64,000 nucleotides of DNA from Chanos chanos (Eukaryota; Chordata; Actinopteri; Gonorynchiformes; Chanidae). The translations under genes were made by a program, and so were the position numbers. The stretch covers positions 39,584,558 to 39,648,557 of the forward strand of contig NC_044500.1 in the NCBI RefSeq assembly GCF_902362185.1. Direction: 5' to 3'. The number at the start of each line of letters is the position of its first letter. The stretch's first letter is position 1. The notes under the pieces are model-generated. The model did not search any database. It was not told the DNA's origin and worked only from the letters and a program-made list of their open reading frames with translations. This document shows, one piece after another, positions 48,461 to 64,000 of the stretch.

Positions 48461-49743
48461 TCACTGTAACTGAACGATGCGAGAGAAGACACCAGGGGGC
48501 TCTTTGCCATTACCCAGGGCAGCGCAGAACCCTTCTTGTTGCCGTGCCCTGGCCAGCTTGGCAAGAGAGAGGAATGACCGTGGTTCAGTTACAGCGAGGT
48601 CACTCAAAACACGTCGATTTACCTGGACGCTACTCTGTATGGATAAAATAGATAGAACAGCACACACTGAAAACTCTAAAAAAAAAAATGTTGAGACCCT
48701 AGCGCTCATAAAGGCCCCCCCCCCCCCGTGTCACACAGTCATAATATATGCAATTTGCATGGCCACAACACACTAAAGCACTGACAAATACTATTACGCT
48801 CCAAGCAATTAATCACAATGATTCCAGTACAGGGTTTCAAACTACACCTGATTTTTCAAATGGGTTTTATTATGGAGCAGAGGATAAACATTTACCTTAA
48901 CTAGGTTGCTGATAAGGACAGGATACTTCATTCCGTGCTCCCGAGAAGCAGCAGCTATACGAGATATCCACAGCTGGAAGAGAAAGGGGGAAATAATATA
49001 ATTATTCCGATGTCTACTGAGCTACATGTTCGCGCTCATAAGGATACTCTCTGGTTTTGCCTTTGCTATTACAGTGTAACTTACTGTCCGCATGCTGCGT
49101 CGTTTAGCCTTGCGAGCCTTTGTTGCATAGACAAACGCTCTCCGCACCGCTCGCACTGCCAAACTGTAACACCGATTCTTCCTTCCCCTAAAATGCTGTT
49201 TGTGTGAGAGATGTAGAAAGGAAAAAATTGTTCGGTGAAAACCAACAAGAATGTTGACAGTAAATGCTTAATAAGCAGTCAAACTAGAGACAAACTGACT
49301 ATGTGTATATGCAGACATGTGAAAATCACATTAAGTAAATTATTCAGAAAAAAAAAAGTCTGAGTAACTAGTACCGTTTTAATGTGCCTAAAATTTGAGC
49401 AGCTGGAGGAAGCACTTAATAGGTTTGGCATCAAATGTATAAGGGTCTACGAGCACCTACAACAATTCCCCCATGTTCTATGAAATTACCTAACACCTTT
49501 GAGCCCAAAATTCGATGATAATAAGGTGAGGTGACTTAGTTTAAAAATATTTGACTGATGTTATTCGAAATGCGCTGACAATGTATAACGCTAGCTTTTT
49601 TGGACGAACGTCCACTTTTGCTAACCTAACCAGACAGCAGTGTTCTCAGCTCTCACCCGTGCATTCTTCAAAACTTCTTGAACTTTCCAATATCTGTCGG
49701 GCCCTCGGTTACGTATCCAACACGATAACGTTAGAAACACCAT
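48461..49743 (-). CDS. mrpl20: 39S (mitochondrial large) ribosomal protein L20, 4 exons
   Basis: Component of the mitochondrial large ribosomal subunit, equivalent of bacterial bL20, binding 16S rRNA early in assembly. Minus-strand exons 49743-49657, 49195-49085, 48973-48896 and 48634-48461 are all phase 0 and encode 149 residues, the human length. Key stretches: [29 protein letters not shown], the basic [32 protein letters not shown] and the C-terminal [17 protein letters not shown]. Many basic residues fit RNA binding. It lies between atad3 on the same strand and sdhb in divergent orientation. Certain. Confidence 0.96.
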
Positions 49744-51542
49744 GATATATGCCGAATCGTGTCAGTTCAAATGGTTTCTTACACAAAATTCAATCTGTTC
49801 GGATTTAGATAACAACGTGACCTTAATCCTGCATGAATGTTTAGTTCCGACATCAACGTGACTCTAGAAATTCGTCATATCCTGTGCGACGCTTAAGCTG
49901 TTTCTGTTTCTCGCAGCTGTAGATGCCCGATGTGTGGCGCCCGACTGAACATCTAGACTTATTTAATTATTACAAAATTATGAGAAACCAAACATTGATT
50001 CAGATGTGACACTGCAGGAAATGAGCATAAAAGACAAAAATGAAATAACAGTTACTTTAAGAATATCTGCAAGAGATTTACAACCCCTTCAGCTGAAAGG
50101 TTTTGGAACTCAGATTTTCAAAATAAATTGGAAGCAAGCTTGTAAGAAACTATTATCAATAAAAGTCGAAAGGTTTCATTTATAATCATCCACCGTGCAA
50201 GGTTTAGAAAGGACATTAATCTGACATTGAAAGTATTATTCATTCATTTTTTGTACATAATTGTTTTGGTATAATTTTTGTTTGTTTGTTATGATGGCCA
50301 CTGCGAGGTTTCATTAAAACAAAATGACGTTTTTATGATAGGCTCGTATACCTTTAATTTATTTATTATCCGTGAAAAATTTCACATTCATATATGTGAA
50401 TGAACAAAGATGAAGCCAGACTTTAAATGTTCAAAATAATCTCAAAGAAAAAAATCGGGAAAACACTGATATAAAATGATCTTTTAGGGCGAAAATCTTT
50501 ATTGTTTGTTTTGAGAAAGCTTCTATATAGCTTCTGGAGTCATACTGGATTGGCTCTGTATATTTATTTAAAAATGTAGATATAGAGAAAGGAAGGGACA
50601 ACACTACTTTATAATGATACCGTATTCATAAACCCAAATTTAACAGCAATCATTTTCCATGTTTTTCATAATGATATCAAGAGGCAAAGAGTAAAACAAC
50701 TGTGACCATGGTAACAACCATGCAGCTGCCACAGCCATCACTGTCAGAGGGACTTTTTGAATTTATATTTCATTAGAAAGAAGAGGAGGAGGAAGATTCC
50801 CAGGCCCAACATCCACGGCTGTGTGCCCTTAAGCAAGGCACTTAACCCCAATGCTCCCCGGACGCTCCCAAAGGAATGCTGCCCACTGCTCCTGCGTCTG
50901 GTGTGTGTTCACTACTGGTGTGTTGGATGGGTTAAATGCAGAGGACAAATTCACTGCTCACTGTTCACAGTGTGTGTGTGCAATCACAGAAACTTACTTA
51001 ACTTAAGAAGAATGAAATGTATAAATAATATTTTTAAAACAAAAATTAGAAGCACTGTTTTCTTTCAATATGTTACCATGCATACTTGTTTGATTTGTGA
51101 TGAACATGTGAAGGACATTTTTTTATTAGCTGTGATTTACATGTATGATTAACTTCATTACAAACAATTTAGAATACACAAATGCATTATTAGTCATCTT
51201 TAATGTTTCAGAATATGCAGAGAGGGGTGCATGTAATTGCCAAGTAATAACATTTACCTGGGTAACACCTGTAAATAATTGTATACCTCTTTCACATCAT
51301 TTCTTCTCAGATACATCCTAGGTGGACCGCACTGCATTCCACGGACGCCACTGTTTCGAATTCAGAGAGAAAAGGGGAGTGTTTGCATACACTGCAACTG
51401 AATTCGTAGGCTGTCTGTGGTTGGTACTGGATTTGAGTACTCCTTTTCAAGACATCTGAGGATCTAACGCGAGCTAGGCATGATGGGATAGTGGAGGTTC
51501 CCTAGAGGTCAGTGGAGGTAGAACCGTAGAGCCCTTGCGAAA
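49744..51542. other. mrpl20-sdhb divergent intergenic region
   Basis: About 1.8 kb with a promoter at each end: mrpl20 on the left (minus) and sdhb on the right (plus). The middle is AT-rich and contains a dispersed repeat at about 50795-51010. Near the right end, 51465-51490 has a GGCATGATGGGATAGT element that partly resembles a ZNF143-type site. No gene seen. Confidence 0.55.
50795..51010 (+). repeat. Dispersed teleost repeat fragment (SINE-like)
   Basis: Contains phrases common to interspersed fish repeats: GTGCCCTTAAGCAAGGCACT, then TTAACCCC, and GGATGGGTTAAATGCAGAGG, followed by a GT-rich stretch and an ACTTAACTTAA end. I recognise the type from many fish genomes but cannot name the subfamily with certainty. 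Boundaries are approximate; no flanking duplication was resolved. Confidence 0.6.
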
Positions 51543-55375
<3,833 letters not shown>

Positions 55376-58300
55376 TTCCTGAGCAGCCTGCATCATTTCT
55401 GAGTTCATTCTCAGTACCTCTAAATAACATGTACAGTAATTTAGACATCTGAATGAGATCTGGTTTACCTGAACATCTGCTTTGTCCAACACTTATACAC
55501 TCCAGCACGAGCGACACTGGGTTAGAGGAGATTTGTGATCCATACTGAGTGACAGTATGTGTCTGTGTGTGTGAGAGTGTAAATGGGAAATGGTCTGCAG
55601 GCTTTAATGCTGCATTCCTTTGCTCTCGCACAACAAATGGCCCTATATTGTGTATACACGCAAGGATTGGTTCAGGTGCTGATGGGCAAAATAAATACAG
55701 TATATGAGAACCTAAACTCTCCTGTTGTACCAGTGGGAGACTGATTTATGTGTAATAAATACATGCTTTAAGTCACTGGAGTTGTGTCTGTATTTTTTGG
55801 TCACTTAGAAATATTGTGGAAGATAATATAACAGCACTTGTTTTTTAAACTGTGATGGAGGAAGTATATACACATGGAAGGTTTGCAAACTGAAGAAAAA
55901 CTCTGATGGTTGTGTTCAACAAACCCCTTTGTTCATTGCTTTGAGCGGTTTTGAGCTATGAGGGAAGACCAGTTCCAATACTTTGAGGGTAATGCATAAA
56001 TAAAACTGGTAGATACAACTCAAAGACCACTGATGAAATTCAGGACCATTTTTTTTTTTTTTAAATAGCCAACGGCATCCTCAAAATGTCACAGTAGTCT
56101 TGAGTTGCCTCTTCTGTTTCATACAAAATGAGTTTTCTTACCTTCAGTGCCTTTGCTACACATGAAACAGGGAGGACTGTCCTTAAATAACAGACACTGG
56201 GAAAGCATCGTGTGTCTGGATGACTTTTTCCACTGGCATTGAAATACAGCGGTGTCGAGACAGATATTGTCCTCTAGGGGGCCCGATGAAGCATGTAACC
56301 GCATAATCACAATGCGCGGAACGTTTTCTCCTATTAGGTCAGCTGGTCGAGAGCAGTTAAGGGTATAAAGGGAAACGATGTGTCCTGATTGATGGCTTAA
56401 TTTTTCCCTTAGCGCTGGTATTGCTAAAAAAAAAAAACAACCTACAGACTTAATTAAAAAATAAAGATTTCTCAGTCCCCATTTTACCTATTGTAATTCT
56501 TCCATGCTTGTAAAGCCACTGGTTGCCACCACATTGAAAGATTAACGGTCAGCAAACCCAGGTATGAACATGTATCAGTTGAGATACCTGTATCTGTACT
56601 TTATAAGCGTGCTCACCTTTTTCCTTGAAGAAAAGAAAAAGAATATTGTGTCGATTCTGTCCATTTCCAAATATAAAAAGAAAAAAAAGGGCCATCGGAA
56701 AGACAAGAAAAGGCATAGCCTTTTACGGTTGACATATTTAATGTACGAGGATCAGACATCATCATTTATAAGAAGACATGTGCCAAAAGGTATGCTGGTC
56801 GACTGTGACCCGCTCTGAACAGGAGGGGGAGGCAGGAGGCGGGGCGGTAGAATGTGGCGCACGGTCATAGAGTGCCTCAGACGGACGCAGACACTTGGGG
56901 ATCACTCGGGGAGACTGAGTTAACAAGAGGTAAGCATTTACGGAACTATACAGCTGCTAGTGCTAAAAATAAATTAACATGCAAAAATACGTTGCAAAGT
57001 AGATTTTACCAAAGAAGGTGTCGATTTAACAATAATTATTAATTTTTGTGTTATGAGTAGGTATGTGAATAGGTAACTTGGGTCCAAGTAAAAGAAATCT
57101 TTTATCGTTCCAATTTGTATGCTTTTTTGTTGTCTTTTATTTGAAATCGAATATGTTAGGGTACTACATTTGTGGAATAACTTGAGATGCAGCTAAAAAG
57201 GGTTCATCTGTACTTCAACCTTAATTTATGCTTTATTCATTTAACACTTTAGATGTCTAAATGTCAGGAGAACAAAAGTACAAAGTAGATTACCTTGCTT
57301 CATGGACATATGTATACCTTTCTCTAAAGCGCATCTAAAATCAAAGTTATACGTCAGTGTAAAACTTGCTCCATTCAGTTTAGTCAGAGTTGACATGACG
57401 TTGTCTTCTGCGCGACTGTTTTCATGGGGTTTTTTTGGGGGGGGGGGTGCTGTTACACTCCAGGGGGTGGAGTTATTGCTTGGGGCGATGACAATACAAT
57501 GTAGAGGACGTGGCCAATATAAATAAAGAAGGGGGACGGGCAAGTGGGGTGCTGTGGAGGAGAACCATACGTGAGGAGGAAAAGGAGAAGTTTTCAGTGG
57601 AGAAGATGTGTTCATATTCACAGAAACGTGATGAGAAGGACGAGAGGATGAGAGTTATGAAGAGGAGGAGAGTTAAGGATAGGAGAAGAATAGGAGGCAG
57701 AAAGGGGTTCTCCCTCACAGAGGCTTTGTTCCTAAATCCCCAGGCAGGCCTTGGGTTGGGGGAGGGGTCAGTTCGGATTGAGAGGATAGACAAAATGGGG
57801 GTTGGAGAAGGGGGGGGGGGGGGGTGTAATAGCTCCCAGATGTGTGCTGTGAAAACATATGGTTTCCGATGGCCACTGTGATGCACAAGAGGAATGTCTG
57901 AGCTCACACAGAAGTACTTACACTGTCAGTGACACAATCGAGCACGTACACACATGTGCATGTGTGTGAAAACACACACAGATTTATGTCATGCGCGTAA
58001 CCTAAGTATTATTTGTGTGTACTGAGACAGCTGCAAAAATAACTGTAACTGTAAAAGTAACTGTAAATATGTAGAATCAAGGATAGTTTTCCCTTTCAAA
58101 ACAAACCTGAGACCTCTGATGACTTCTTTGTTTGAAGGTCATATATCATAAAACTGTTATTGCAAAATTTTGCATTATAAACTTTTTAATTCAAAATGCC
58201 CCTAAAATACTCATTTATAGATCCTTTACAGATATCAAATGTAACATGTAATATGTTTTTATATACTTTTTTTTCGCTCCACTCTTTACTGCTTTCTTTC

Positions 58301-58446
58301 TATTTCATACTGTGTTCATACTGTACTTTCTTAGGCTGGCGACCTTTTCTTATTAGAGAGCAGAGACGGAAAGGGGGAACGGGAGGGGGAGTTCAGAGAA
58401 ATGACAGAGGGAATGAAGGAGAAAGTGAGGAGGGGAGAGTGAGAAG

Positions 58447-58478
<32 letters not shown>

Positions 58479-58521
58479 GACAGGCTGAAAGACAGACAGA
58501 CAGAGAGTCAGACAGAGAGAA

Positions 58522-58565
<44 letters not shown>

Positions 58566-59114
58566 AGACAATTAAATTGTAAGTGAATGAGAGATGTGAT
58601 GAAAAAGTGGCGGGGGAGCATTGAAAGATGGGCAGAATGAGAGAAAGAACCATTTAAGAGTGGAGCAGAGAGAGAGAGAGAGAGAGAGTGTGAGAGAGAT
58701 TGTGGAGGACAGGGGGATGGGGCTTAGGCTACTCAGTGGTTCCTGTCTTGGAATGTAGCCCCTGGTCTGTCTGCTGTGGAGCGTTTAGCAGCGAAATGGT
58801 GGAGAGTAGAAAAACAGAGGGAGGAGGACAAACATGCCACATTCTCGCTGTCAAAGATTTTCCTCTGACTTCTTGGGGCCAGAGGAGGGCAGAAAAAAAG
58901 GGCGAAGAAAAGGAGAGGGGGAAAGTGCGTTTAAGGAGAGAATTAATGAGAGGGATTAGAGAGAGCGTGGTCAGCTTTTTGTAATCCGTGATAAAATAAT
59001 ACAGTCGGTTGAACGCCTGTCATTCAGGAATCAGAATCTCTCTGTTGACTTGTTGTCTTCTCTCTTCATTTTAATGGTAGTCTGTCTGTCTACCTCCAGT
59101 CAGAGTGAGCAACC
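55376..59114. other. sdhb 3' UTR, mfap2 promoter, 5' UTR exon and first intron
   Basis: sdhb 3' UTR with AATAAA at 55754-55759, then AT-rich spacer. A GC box (GGGGCGG) near 56841 and a probable non-coding exon ending at AACAAGAG|GTAAGC (about 56933) mark a likely mfap2 promoter. The intron that follows contains long G-runs (57427-57448, 57811-57824), a TATAAATA-like element near 57518 and a 110-bp GA microsatellite (58448-58560). No coding exon supported here; purine-rich open frames are low-complexity. Confidence 0.5.
56838..56934 (+). promoter_or_regulatory. mfap2: Probable mfap2 promoter edge and 5' UTR exon
   Basis: GC-rich segment with a Sp1-type box followed by non-coding sequence and a clean donor AACAAGAG|GTAAGC. 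The next acceptor with matching 5' UTR would be just before the ATG exon at 59115. Inferred from sequence context only. Confidence 0.4.
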
Positions 59115-59163
59115 ATGAGAGTCAGCTGCCTTCTACTGCTCTCCATGCCTGGTGAGCCCAGCT

Positions 59164-59223
<60 letters not shown>

Positions 59224-60715
59224 GTGTGCCCAAAGATTCCCCAAACTAAATGTCAAGGTTCAAATCATACACCACACTGTTTTCGGTATCCAAAATAAAA
59301 CTATAAATAATAACACAAACATCCACAATTTTTAATTGCAGGGACTTCTCCACAGCTCCATTGCCTTCTTCTGCTTGAGAGTTAATTCTGTCCTTCTGTT
59401 CACTTAAATCTTTATGTGAGAGCAAGAGACAAGTGGAGTAGTTGTCCTCTATATTACTGTACCATTGTGTGTGAAAAGTGGAGGAGTGGTCTTCTATATT
59501 ATCATACTATTGTGTGCGAAAATTGGAGTAGTTGTCTTCAATATTGTACTATATTGTACTATTGTGTATCCTCACAGTACTTCTGCTAGCCCAGAGACCT
59601 ACGCAAGAATATGAACCATTTCCATTTGGTGAGTACATACAAACCATCTGTACCACTGCAACACAGTCAAACTATAGCCTACCTAAGCTATGCCTAAGCA
59701 CTTTGCTTGCTTTGTGTCCTTATTTTTCAATTGTGTTAACGGGTGTTTCATTTATTGATTTGGTTGTCAGATATGGATAGATCATTTAAGTGCACATGTC
59801 AAAGCGGTCTGATCTATCCTTCAGTTCATGAGATTTGTCAATCACAGAATATTCATTCCTTTGACTATTTAAGAGGAGAGTTTTTGATACTATTGTTATA
59901 TTTATATTTAACCTGCTGCATGCATTAAAAGTACAATATCAAAAACAACTTCCAGCTTAAAAATAAATTTACAGAGATCTTCTCCCCCATAGATGATTAT
60001 GGCACAGACTATAATTTTCGTAAGTATAATTCATTTCATTTTTCCCCAGTTCCATGATGTGAATGTAAACATAAAAACATCGTCAGGTGTGGTTAGGGAT
60101 GAAACTGGTCACGTCGTAAAATTTCAGTAGTTGCTGCACCTTCTTTCCTTATATTATATCATAAACTATATTCCATGATTAGTAAATGAAAATATATTAA
60201 CCTTGAAAAATATAGAGATTTATATATTTTTGAATGATAATATTTGCTCTGCCACGTGATGTTACTGAATGTGCAGAATGTCTGAGCTCGAGATTGAAAA
60301 ACCTATTGTTTCACGATCAAAGTTTTTTACTGGACTAAAATTCAGCTATTTCATTTTGTTTTGATGGTGCACTAGAGCACAATGCATTGCTGAAAGAGTA
60401 TGTCTAATGTTTTTATTCATCTGTTATCCTTTACCTAACAGCTGAGGTGAGCTCACCTCCTCAGCAACAGATTCTGCAAGGACCTGAAGAGACTATCAAA
60501 CAATCTGGTATGTTTTCTTAAGATCTCCGTTTCGTTCAACCGTTAATAAATGTAGCATAGTGATTGTGTGTAATGAGCTACCTTGTGGGTCCGTTGTTAT
60601 CGTGTCTGGTTTTACTAATATGCGTGAAGAGACAGACGTACACTCACTAACTACTGCATATTTTGTTTGTTATTTCAGGCTTGGAGATGACCGAACCCAC
60701 TGAGCCTGGCCCACT

Positions 60716-60757
<42 letters not shown>

Positions 60758-61204
60758 TAGACTGCAGCTTGTCTACACCTTTTCAGATCTGCTTTGGTTT
60801 AACTTTTAGTGTTTCATTATATGCCTGTCAGCTCCACTAGAGAAAACAGATGGCTCTACAGAGAGTAAAGAGCAGGTTTAAGTGATGTGAACCTTGGCTT
60901 GCAGATTGTCGGGAGGAGCAGTATCCCTGTACCAGACTTTACTCTGTCCACCAGCCGTGTAAGCAGTGTCTGAACAGTATCTGTTTCTACAGGTGACTCA
61001 GCTCATTCTCTTATTTCACTTATGTTGTGTGGGTTTGAGACTGTGATGGTAAAAAAAAATCGTCTTTGTGTTCTCCACAGTTTGCGCAGGGTCTATGTGA
61101 TTAACAAGGAGATATGTGTGAGAACTGTGTGTGCCCACGAGGAACTGCTGAGAGGTAAGGGCTCTCTCATGTTTCTGACTTTTTATGTGACAGAGAGAGA
61201 AGGA

Positions 61205-61244
<40 letters not shown>

Positions 61245-61432
61245 GAAGAAATGTAATCTACTTACAACTCTTTTACATCACCCATACATAAACATCATCT
61301 TCATTCGTCCGTTTTTCTTTTCGCGTAGCTGACTTGTGCCGTGACCAGTTCTCGCGATGCGGAGTGGCCGCGCTGACCGGCCAGTGCGGGTTGCTTGGCA
61401 GCAGCTGTGGGAAGAGCTGTGGATCCTGTTGA
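59115..61432 (+). CDS. mfap2: Microfibrillar-associated protein 2 (MAGP-1), 8 coding exons
   Basis: Small secreted component of fibrillin microfibrils; binds fibrillin and TGF-beta family ligands in known species. Exons 59115-59151, 59578-59628, 59993-60019, 60442-60507, 60679-60717, 60905-60992, 61081-61154 and 61329-61432 encode 161 residues (human 183). Signal peptide MRVSCLLLLSMPVLLLA is followed by Gln, fitting a pyroglutamate N terminus. An acidic Tyr/Gln/Glu-rich N-terminal half precedes the matrix-binding half with DCREEQYPCTRLYSVH, PCKQCLN, RRVYVINKEICVRTVCAHEE and a Cys-rich end CGKSCGSC. The four N-terminal exons are short, symmetric and one is only 27 bp. AATAAA at 62323-62328. 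Certain. Confidence 0.96.
59169..59222. repeat. CA microsatellite in mfap2 intron
   Basis: Near-perfect CA repeat starting 18 bp after the donor of the signal-peptide exon. Confidence 0.95.
59431..59570 (+). repeat. Three-copy 45-bp minisatellite before mfap2 exon 3
   Basis: Three diverged tandem copies start at 59431, 59476 and 59521; each has GGAG(T/G)AG(T)GGT/TTGTC, TATATT and ACTATTGTGT-like parts. The third copy runs almost into the acceptor at 59577. Confidence 0.8.
61204..61243. repeat. GAAA microsatellite in mfap2 last intron
   Basis: Tetranucleotide repeat between the last two coding exons. Confidence 0.95.
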
Positions 61433-63041
61433 AATTTGATTGGCCCACAGTGAAAGAACAGCCCACATACTGCCTAATGTCCAGGTCCAGAGCACACCTG
61501 TAACCTGCTCATTACTTTTACACTTTTCCCCTTATTCGCTTTAGTAATCTTTATACCAAAGATTCTCAAGTTATTTCTGCTCCTCTGTCCAAAACCAAAT
61601 CCCCATTCTTTTCATTTTTACTACCCCTGCTCACAGTAAAAAAAAAAAAAAAAAAAAAAAGTACCTTATATATAATTATACACCATGAAAGGTGGGGTTG
61701 TTGAATATGTGTGTACGAATGAATCTATATAAACCTATATTTACTTTTATACTCCAATGAATATTGATTGTACGATGTCACTGGTGCTACAAAACCAATA
61801 CTACACTGGTGCTATGAGCGGCAGCACATAGACGTTGTTGAGATGCACAGAAACAGCGAAAAGGGTGTCAGTTGTACTTTTTTGAAGTAGCCGTTTTATT
61901 ATGTATTCTGTATTGTTGCCAAATGTTTTCTCGTGTACTGTATTTGTGTTTGGAAAGCAGAGTCCCAGTAATGACCAACTCTGTGTGAGGGTGAGGCCTC
62001 ACATCTGGCTACGGCGCACTGACCTTTGCCACAGATAAATACCACAAACCAATGATCAATAGTCAACAGTCACTAGTGGCGAGTTAAGACAATCAGACTT
62101 GAAGTGAAGGGTGTCGACCTCTAGATCCCTTGACAAAGCATTGATGATAATCTGTCATATCATCTGCTATGCATTATCTGTGCTTTATAATAGACAATGC
62201 CAAGAATAGGCTCATTTGATTCAAAAGTGGCAAAATGTACTTTGTGAAAGCAACTCACAAGCTGTTACTGTACTACTGCTCCATAGAATTTTCATATTAC
62301 AGATTATTATGAAAAAAAATGAAATAAATGTTTCTTTTTTATCACATGCTTAAGTTTGTTATGTTGAAAATGTATTTATTCATTTTAAAAAAGGCCAAGA
62401 AATAATTAACCACCAAAAAGAATAATTCACCACCAAGACCTTTATAAAAGAATACATTTTAAGCACATTGTTCTTCTCAAAGGTTTAGCTTACAAACTTT
62501 GTTTATGAGTTTTTAACCACAAAATAAACAATGCAATTTTAGTATTAAAATTCAAGTATTCATACAGGAGGTTTGACATTCTCCATCAGTGAGGATCCTT
62601 ATACAAACATGTAAGTGGAATGTATAGTAGATTGACATTTTTACATAACTAAATGAAAATTACTGATTGAATAATATTGAAAAAGTCACAGACCAAACTT
62701 TCAAAAGAATAAATACTGTATGTCTCGTGTTTTTTTTTTTTTTATCACAGTAGTTTATATGATCATTGATCAGTCTAAAACAGATTAAAATACACCTCAG
62801 TAACGGTTATACATTAAAACGGTGTAACATCGGTTTTCGCTGACGCGTTTTACGGCCGGGACTCAATCGGTCGCACGCACGCTCTTACACTACTGTAAAC
62901 ACAGGACATTCCTGTGCGCTCGCTGGTTTGAGTTGTATGGAGGCTGCGGACAGGAAGTTTATGTGTCTGGAGGGAAGTCTGCGACTGTGCTCTCACAGCC
63001 GTAGTCGCTGTGCTCACAGTCCTGACCCTGTCGCTTTCTGC
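61433..63041. other. Convergent mfap2/crocc intergenic region
   Basis: About 890 bp of mfap2 3' UTR to AATAAA at 62323-62328, then AT-rich sequence and the crocc 3' UTR on the minus strand. A poly-A run lies at 61638-61660. No other gene. Confidence 0.55.
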
Positions 63042-63708
63042 TCAGCTCCCGCCGGACAGGACAGGTAGGGAGGGCTGTCGTCGACGGATCTCCTGCTGCA
63101 GCTGCTCCTTCAGAGTGGACACCTAAGACAAAACATACCCATAGTCAAGGACACACACACGTTTGAAACACAACCTCCAAAGGACGTATAATTATAGACC
63201 ACGATCAGAATAGAAGATACTGACTGGAGATGCTCATGAGTTTCCCTCTATTTAACTAACAAAGCCTTCATCTTGGACTATCATGGAACCACTGGGTACA
63301 TACTCCAATTAGCAAGCAAGTATTACGTTGCTGAAAGGAAGACCTTTTGGATCGAACCACTTAAATATGTTCTCAGTATGCACGTAAATGTTCCTCAGCA
63401 GTATTAAGTAAGGTAGTAGAAATTTCCACAACACTAGCACTGAAGTCCAGACTGAGCCATACGCTTTGGACACACATGCTGACGTATCAAATTAAACTCA
63501 ACCTTTTTTTTTTTTTTTATGACGGTGTCAGTACCTGCTCTTCCAGGCCTTTGACTCTTTGGCGATGGGCTCGTTCCCTGGCGGCCAGAGTTCTTTCAGC
63601 CTCCCTCTGACTGGCTCTCAGTCTCTCCGCCTCACGCTGGGCCTCATCTCGCTGCCGCGTCGAGTGCTCGCTCATGCTGTGAGCCTGCTCCATCTCTGCC
63701 AGCTGGGC
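63042..63708 (-). CDS. crocc: Rootletin (ciliary rootlet coiled-coil), last two exons, partial
   Basis: Structural coiled-coil protein of the ciliary rootlet and centrosome linker. Only the 3' end is in the window; the gene continues past the right edge on the minus strand. Exon 63708-63535 (58 codons, phase 0) and terminal exon 63122-63042 (26 codons plus stop). The sequence AQLAEMEQAHSMSEHS, ERAHRQRVKGLEEQ and VSTLKEQLQQEIRRRQP is heptad-rich and matches my recollection of the mammalian CROCC C terminus (ERAHRQRV, GLEEQVSTLK, QLQQELRR). The very end (SLPVLSGGS) is fish-specific. No further exon seen in 63709-64000, which holds CA repeats and intron. Confidence 0.85.
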
Positions 63709-63730
63709 CTTAACATACACACACACATAC

Positions 63731-63772
<42 letters not shown>

Positions 63773-64000
63773 CCAGCGTTACAGGATTCTTTGTGCTCGA
63801 GGATTTTGTGGTGAGGAGCAGGGTCGGCGGTCTGTTGGATGCTGAAGTGGTATTCATATCCTGTCACAGATTAACTGCGGTAAACACATGCCTTAACCCG
63901 GGAGTGAGCGTTTTACCCATGGGATTTTATTGAAAGACCATTCTCACGTACCGCCGAGAGAATGAATGAAATACGTACGTCTCACTATATTCAATTACAT
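63709..64000. other. crocc intron at right edge
   Basis: Begins with a CA/TA microsatellite (63714-63772) next to the acceptor; the remainder has open frames but no splice-bounded coiled-coil sequence. Confidence 0.6.

Noticed and set aside
57510-57881. 123-codon purine-rich frame and its antisense partner in mfap2 intron 1
   Set aside because: Low-complexity Arg/Glu/Lys sequence from a GA-rich tract, with a G-run at its end; no recognisable domain.
58196-58582. 128-codon frame ending in Arg/Glu repeats
   Set aside because: Driven by the GA microsatellite at 58448-58560.

Overview
This is vertebrate nuclear DNA, almost certainly from a ray-finned (teleost) fish. Genes are split into many small exons with GT-AG introns, the intergenic DNA is AT-rich with many CA/GT, CT/GA and AT microsatellites, and two chemoreceptor genes of the fish ORA (V1R-like) family, ora3 and ora4, lie in the middle. 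I rebuilt eleven complete protein-coding genes exon by exon (reading phases agree at every junction) plus the C-terminal end of a twelfth. No rRNA, tRNA, CRISPR array, bacterial-style operon or intact autonomous transposon was seen.

Layout, left to right: 1-6.6 kb, non-coding flank; 6.6-12.4 kb (+) vwa1, an extracellular matrix VWA/fibronectin-III protein; 14.6-17.4 kb (+) a cyclin L (ccnl2-like); 18.3-20.3 kb (+) ora4 with four coding exons; 21.1-22.6 kb (-) ora3 with two coding exons, tail-to-tail with ora4; 24.7-25.8 kb (+) fndc10; 27.0-32.5 kb (+) ssu72; 34.9-39.6 kb (+) tmem240; 41.8-47.0 kb (-) atad3 with 16 exons; 48.5-49.7 kb (-) mrpl20; 51.5-55.4 kb (+) sdhb; 59.1-61.4 kb (+) mfap2, with a probable 5' UTR exon near 56.9 kb; 63.0 kb to the right edge (-) the last two exons of crocc (rootletin).

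The gene content corresponds to two separate parts of human 1p36 (VWA1/CCNL2/MRPL20/ATAD3/TMEM240/SSU72/FNDC10 from 1p36.33; SDHB/MFAP2/CROCC from 1p36.13), here joined between mrpl20 and sdhb. The genes do not form one pathway. Three neighbours (atad3, mrpl20, sdhb) make mitochondrial proteins, two (ccnl2, ssu72) act on RNA polymerase II CTD or splicing, two (vwa1, mfap2) make matrix proteins, and ora3/ora4 are olfactory receptors placed between housekeeping genes.

The most useful points for a second look are the tmem240 N-terminal exon, whose conserved donor position appears to have shifted; three fibronectin-III modules in vwa1; the ora3/ora4 pair with non-matching intron positions; long lineage-specific extensions in atad3 and fndc10; and strong CTCF-like motifs in convergent orientation around tmem240. 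I did not find a clearly new biological system.
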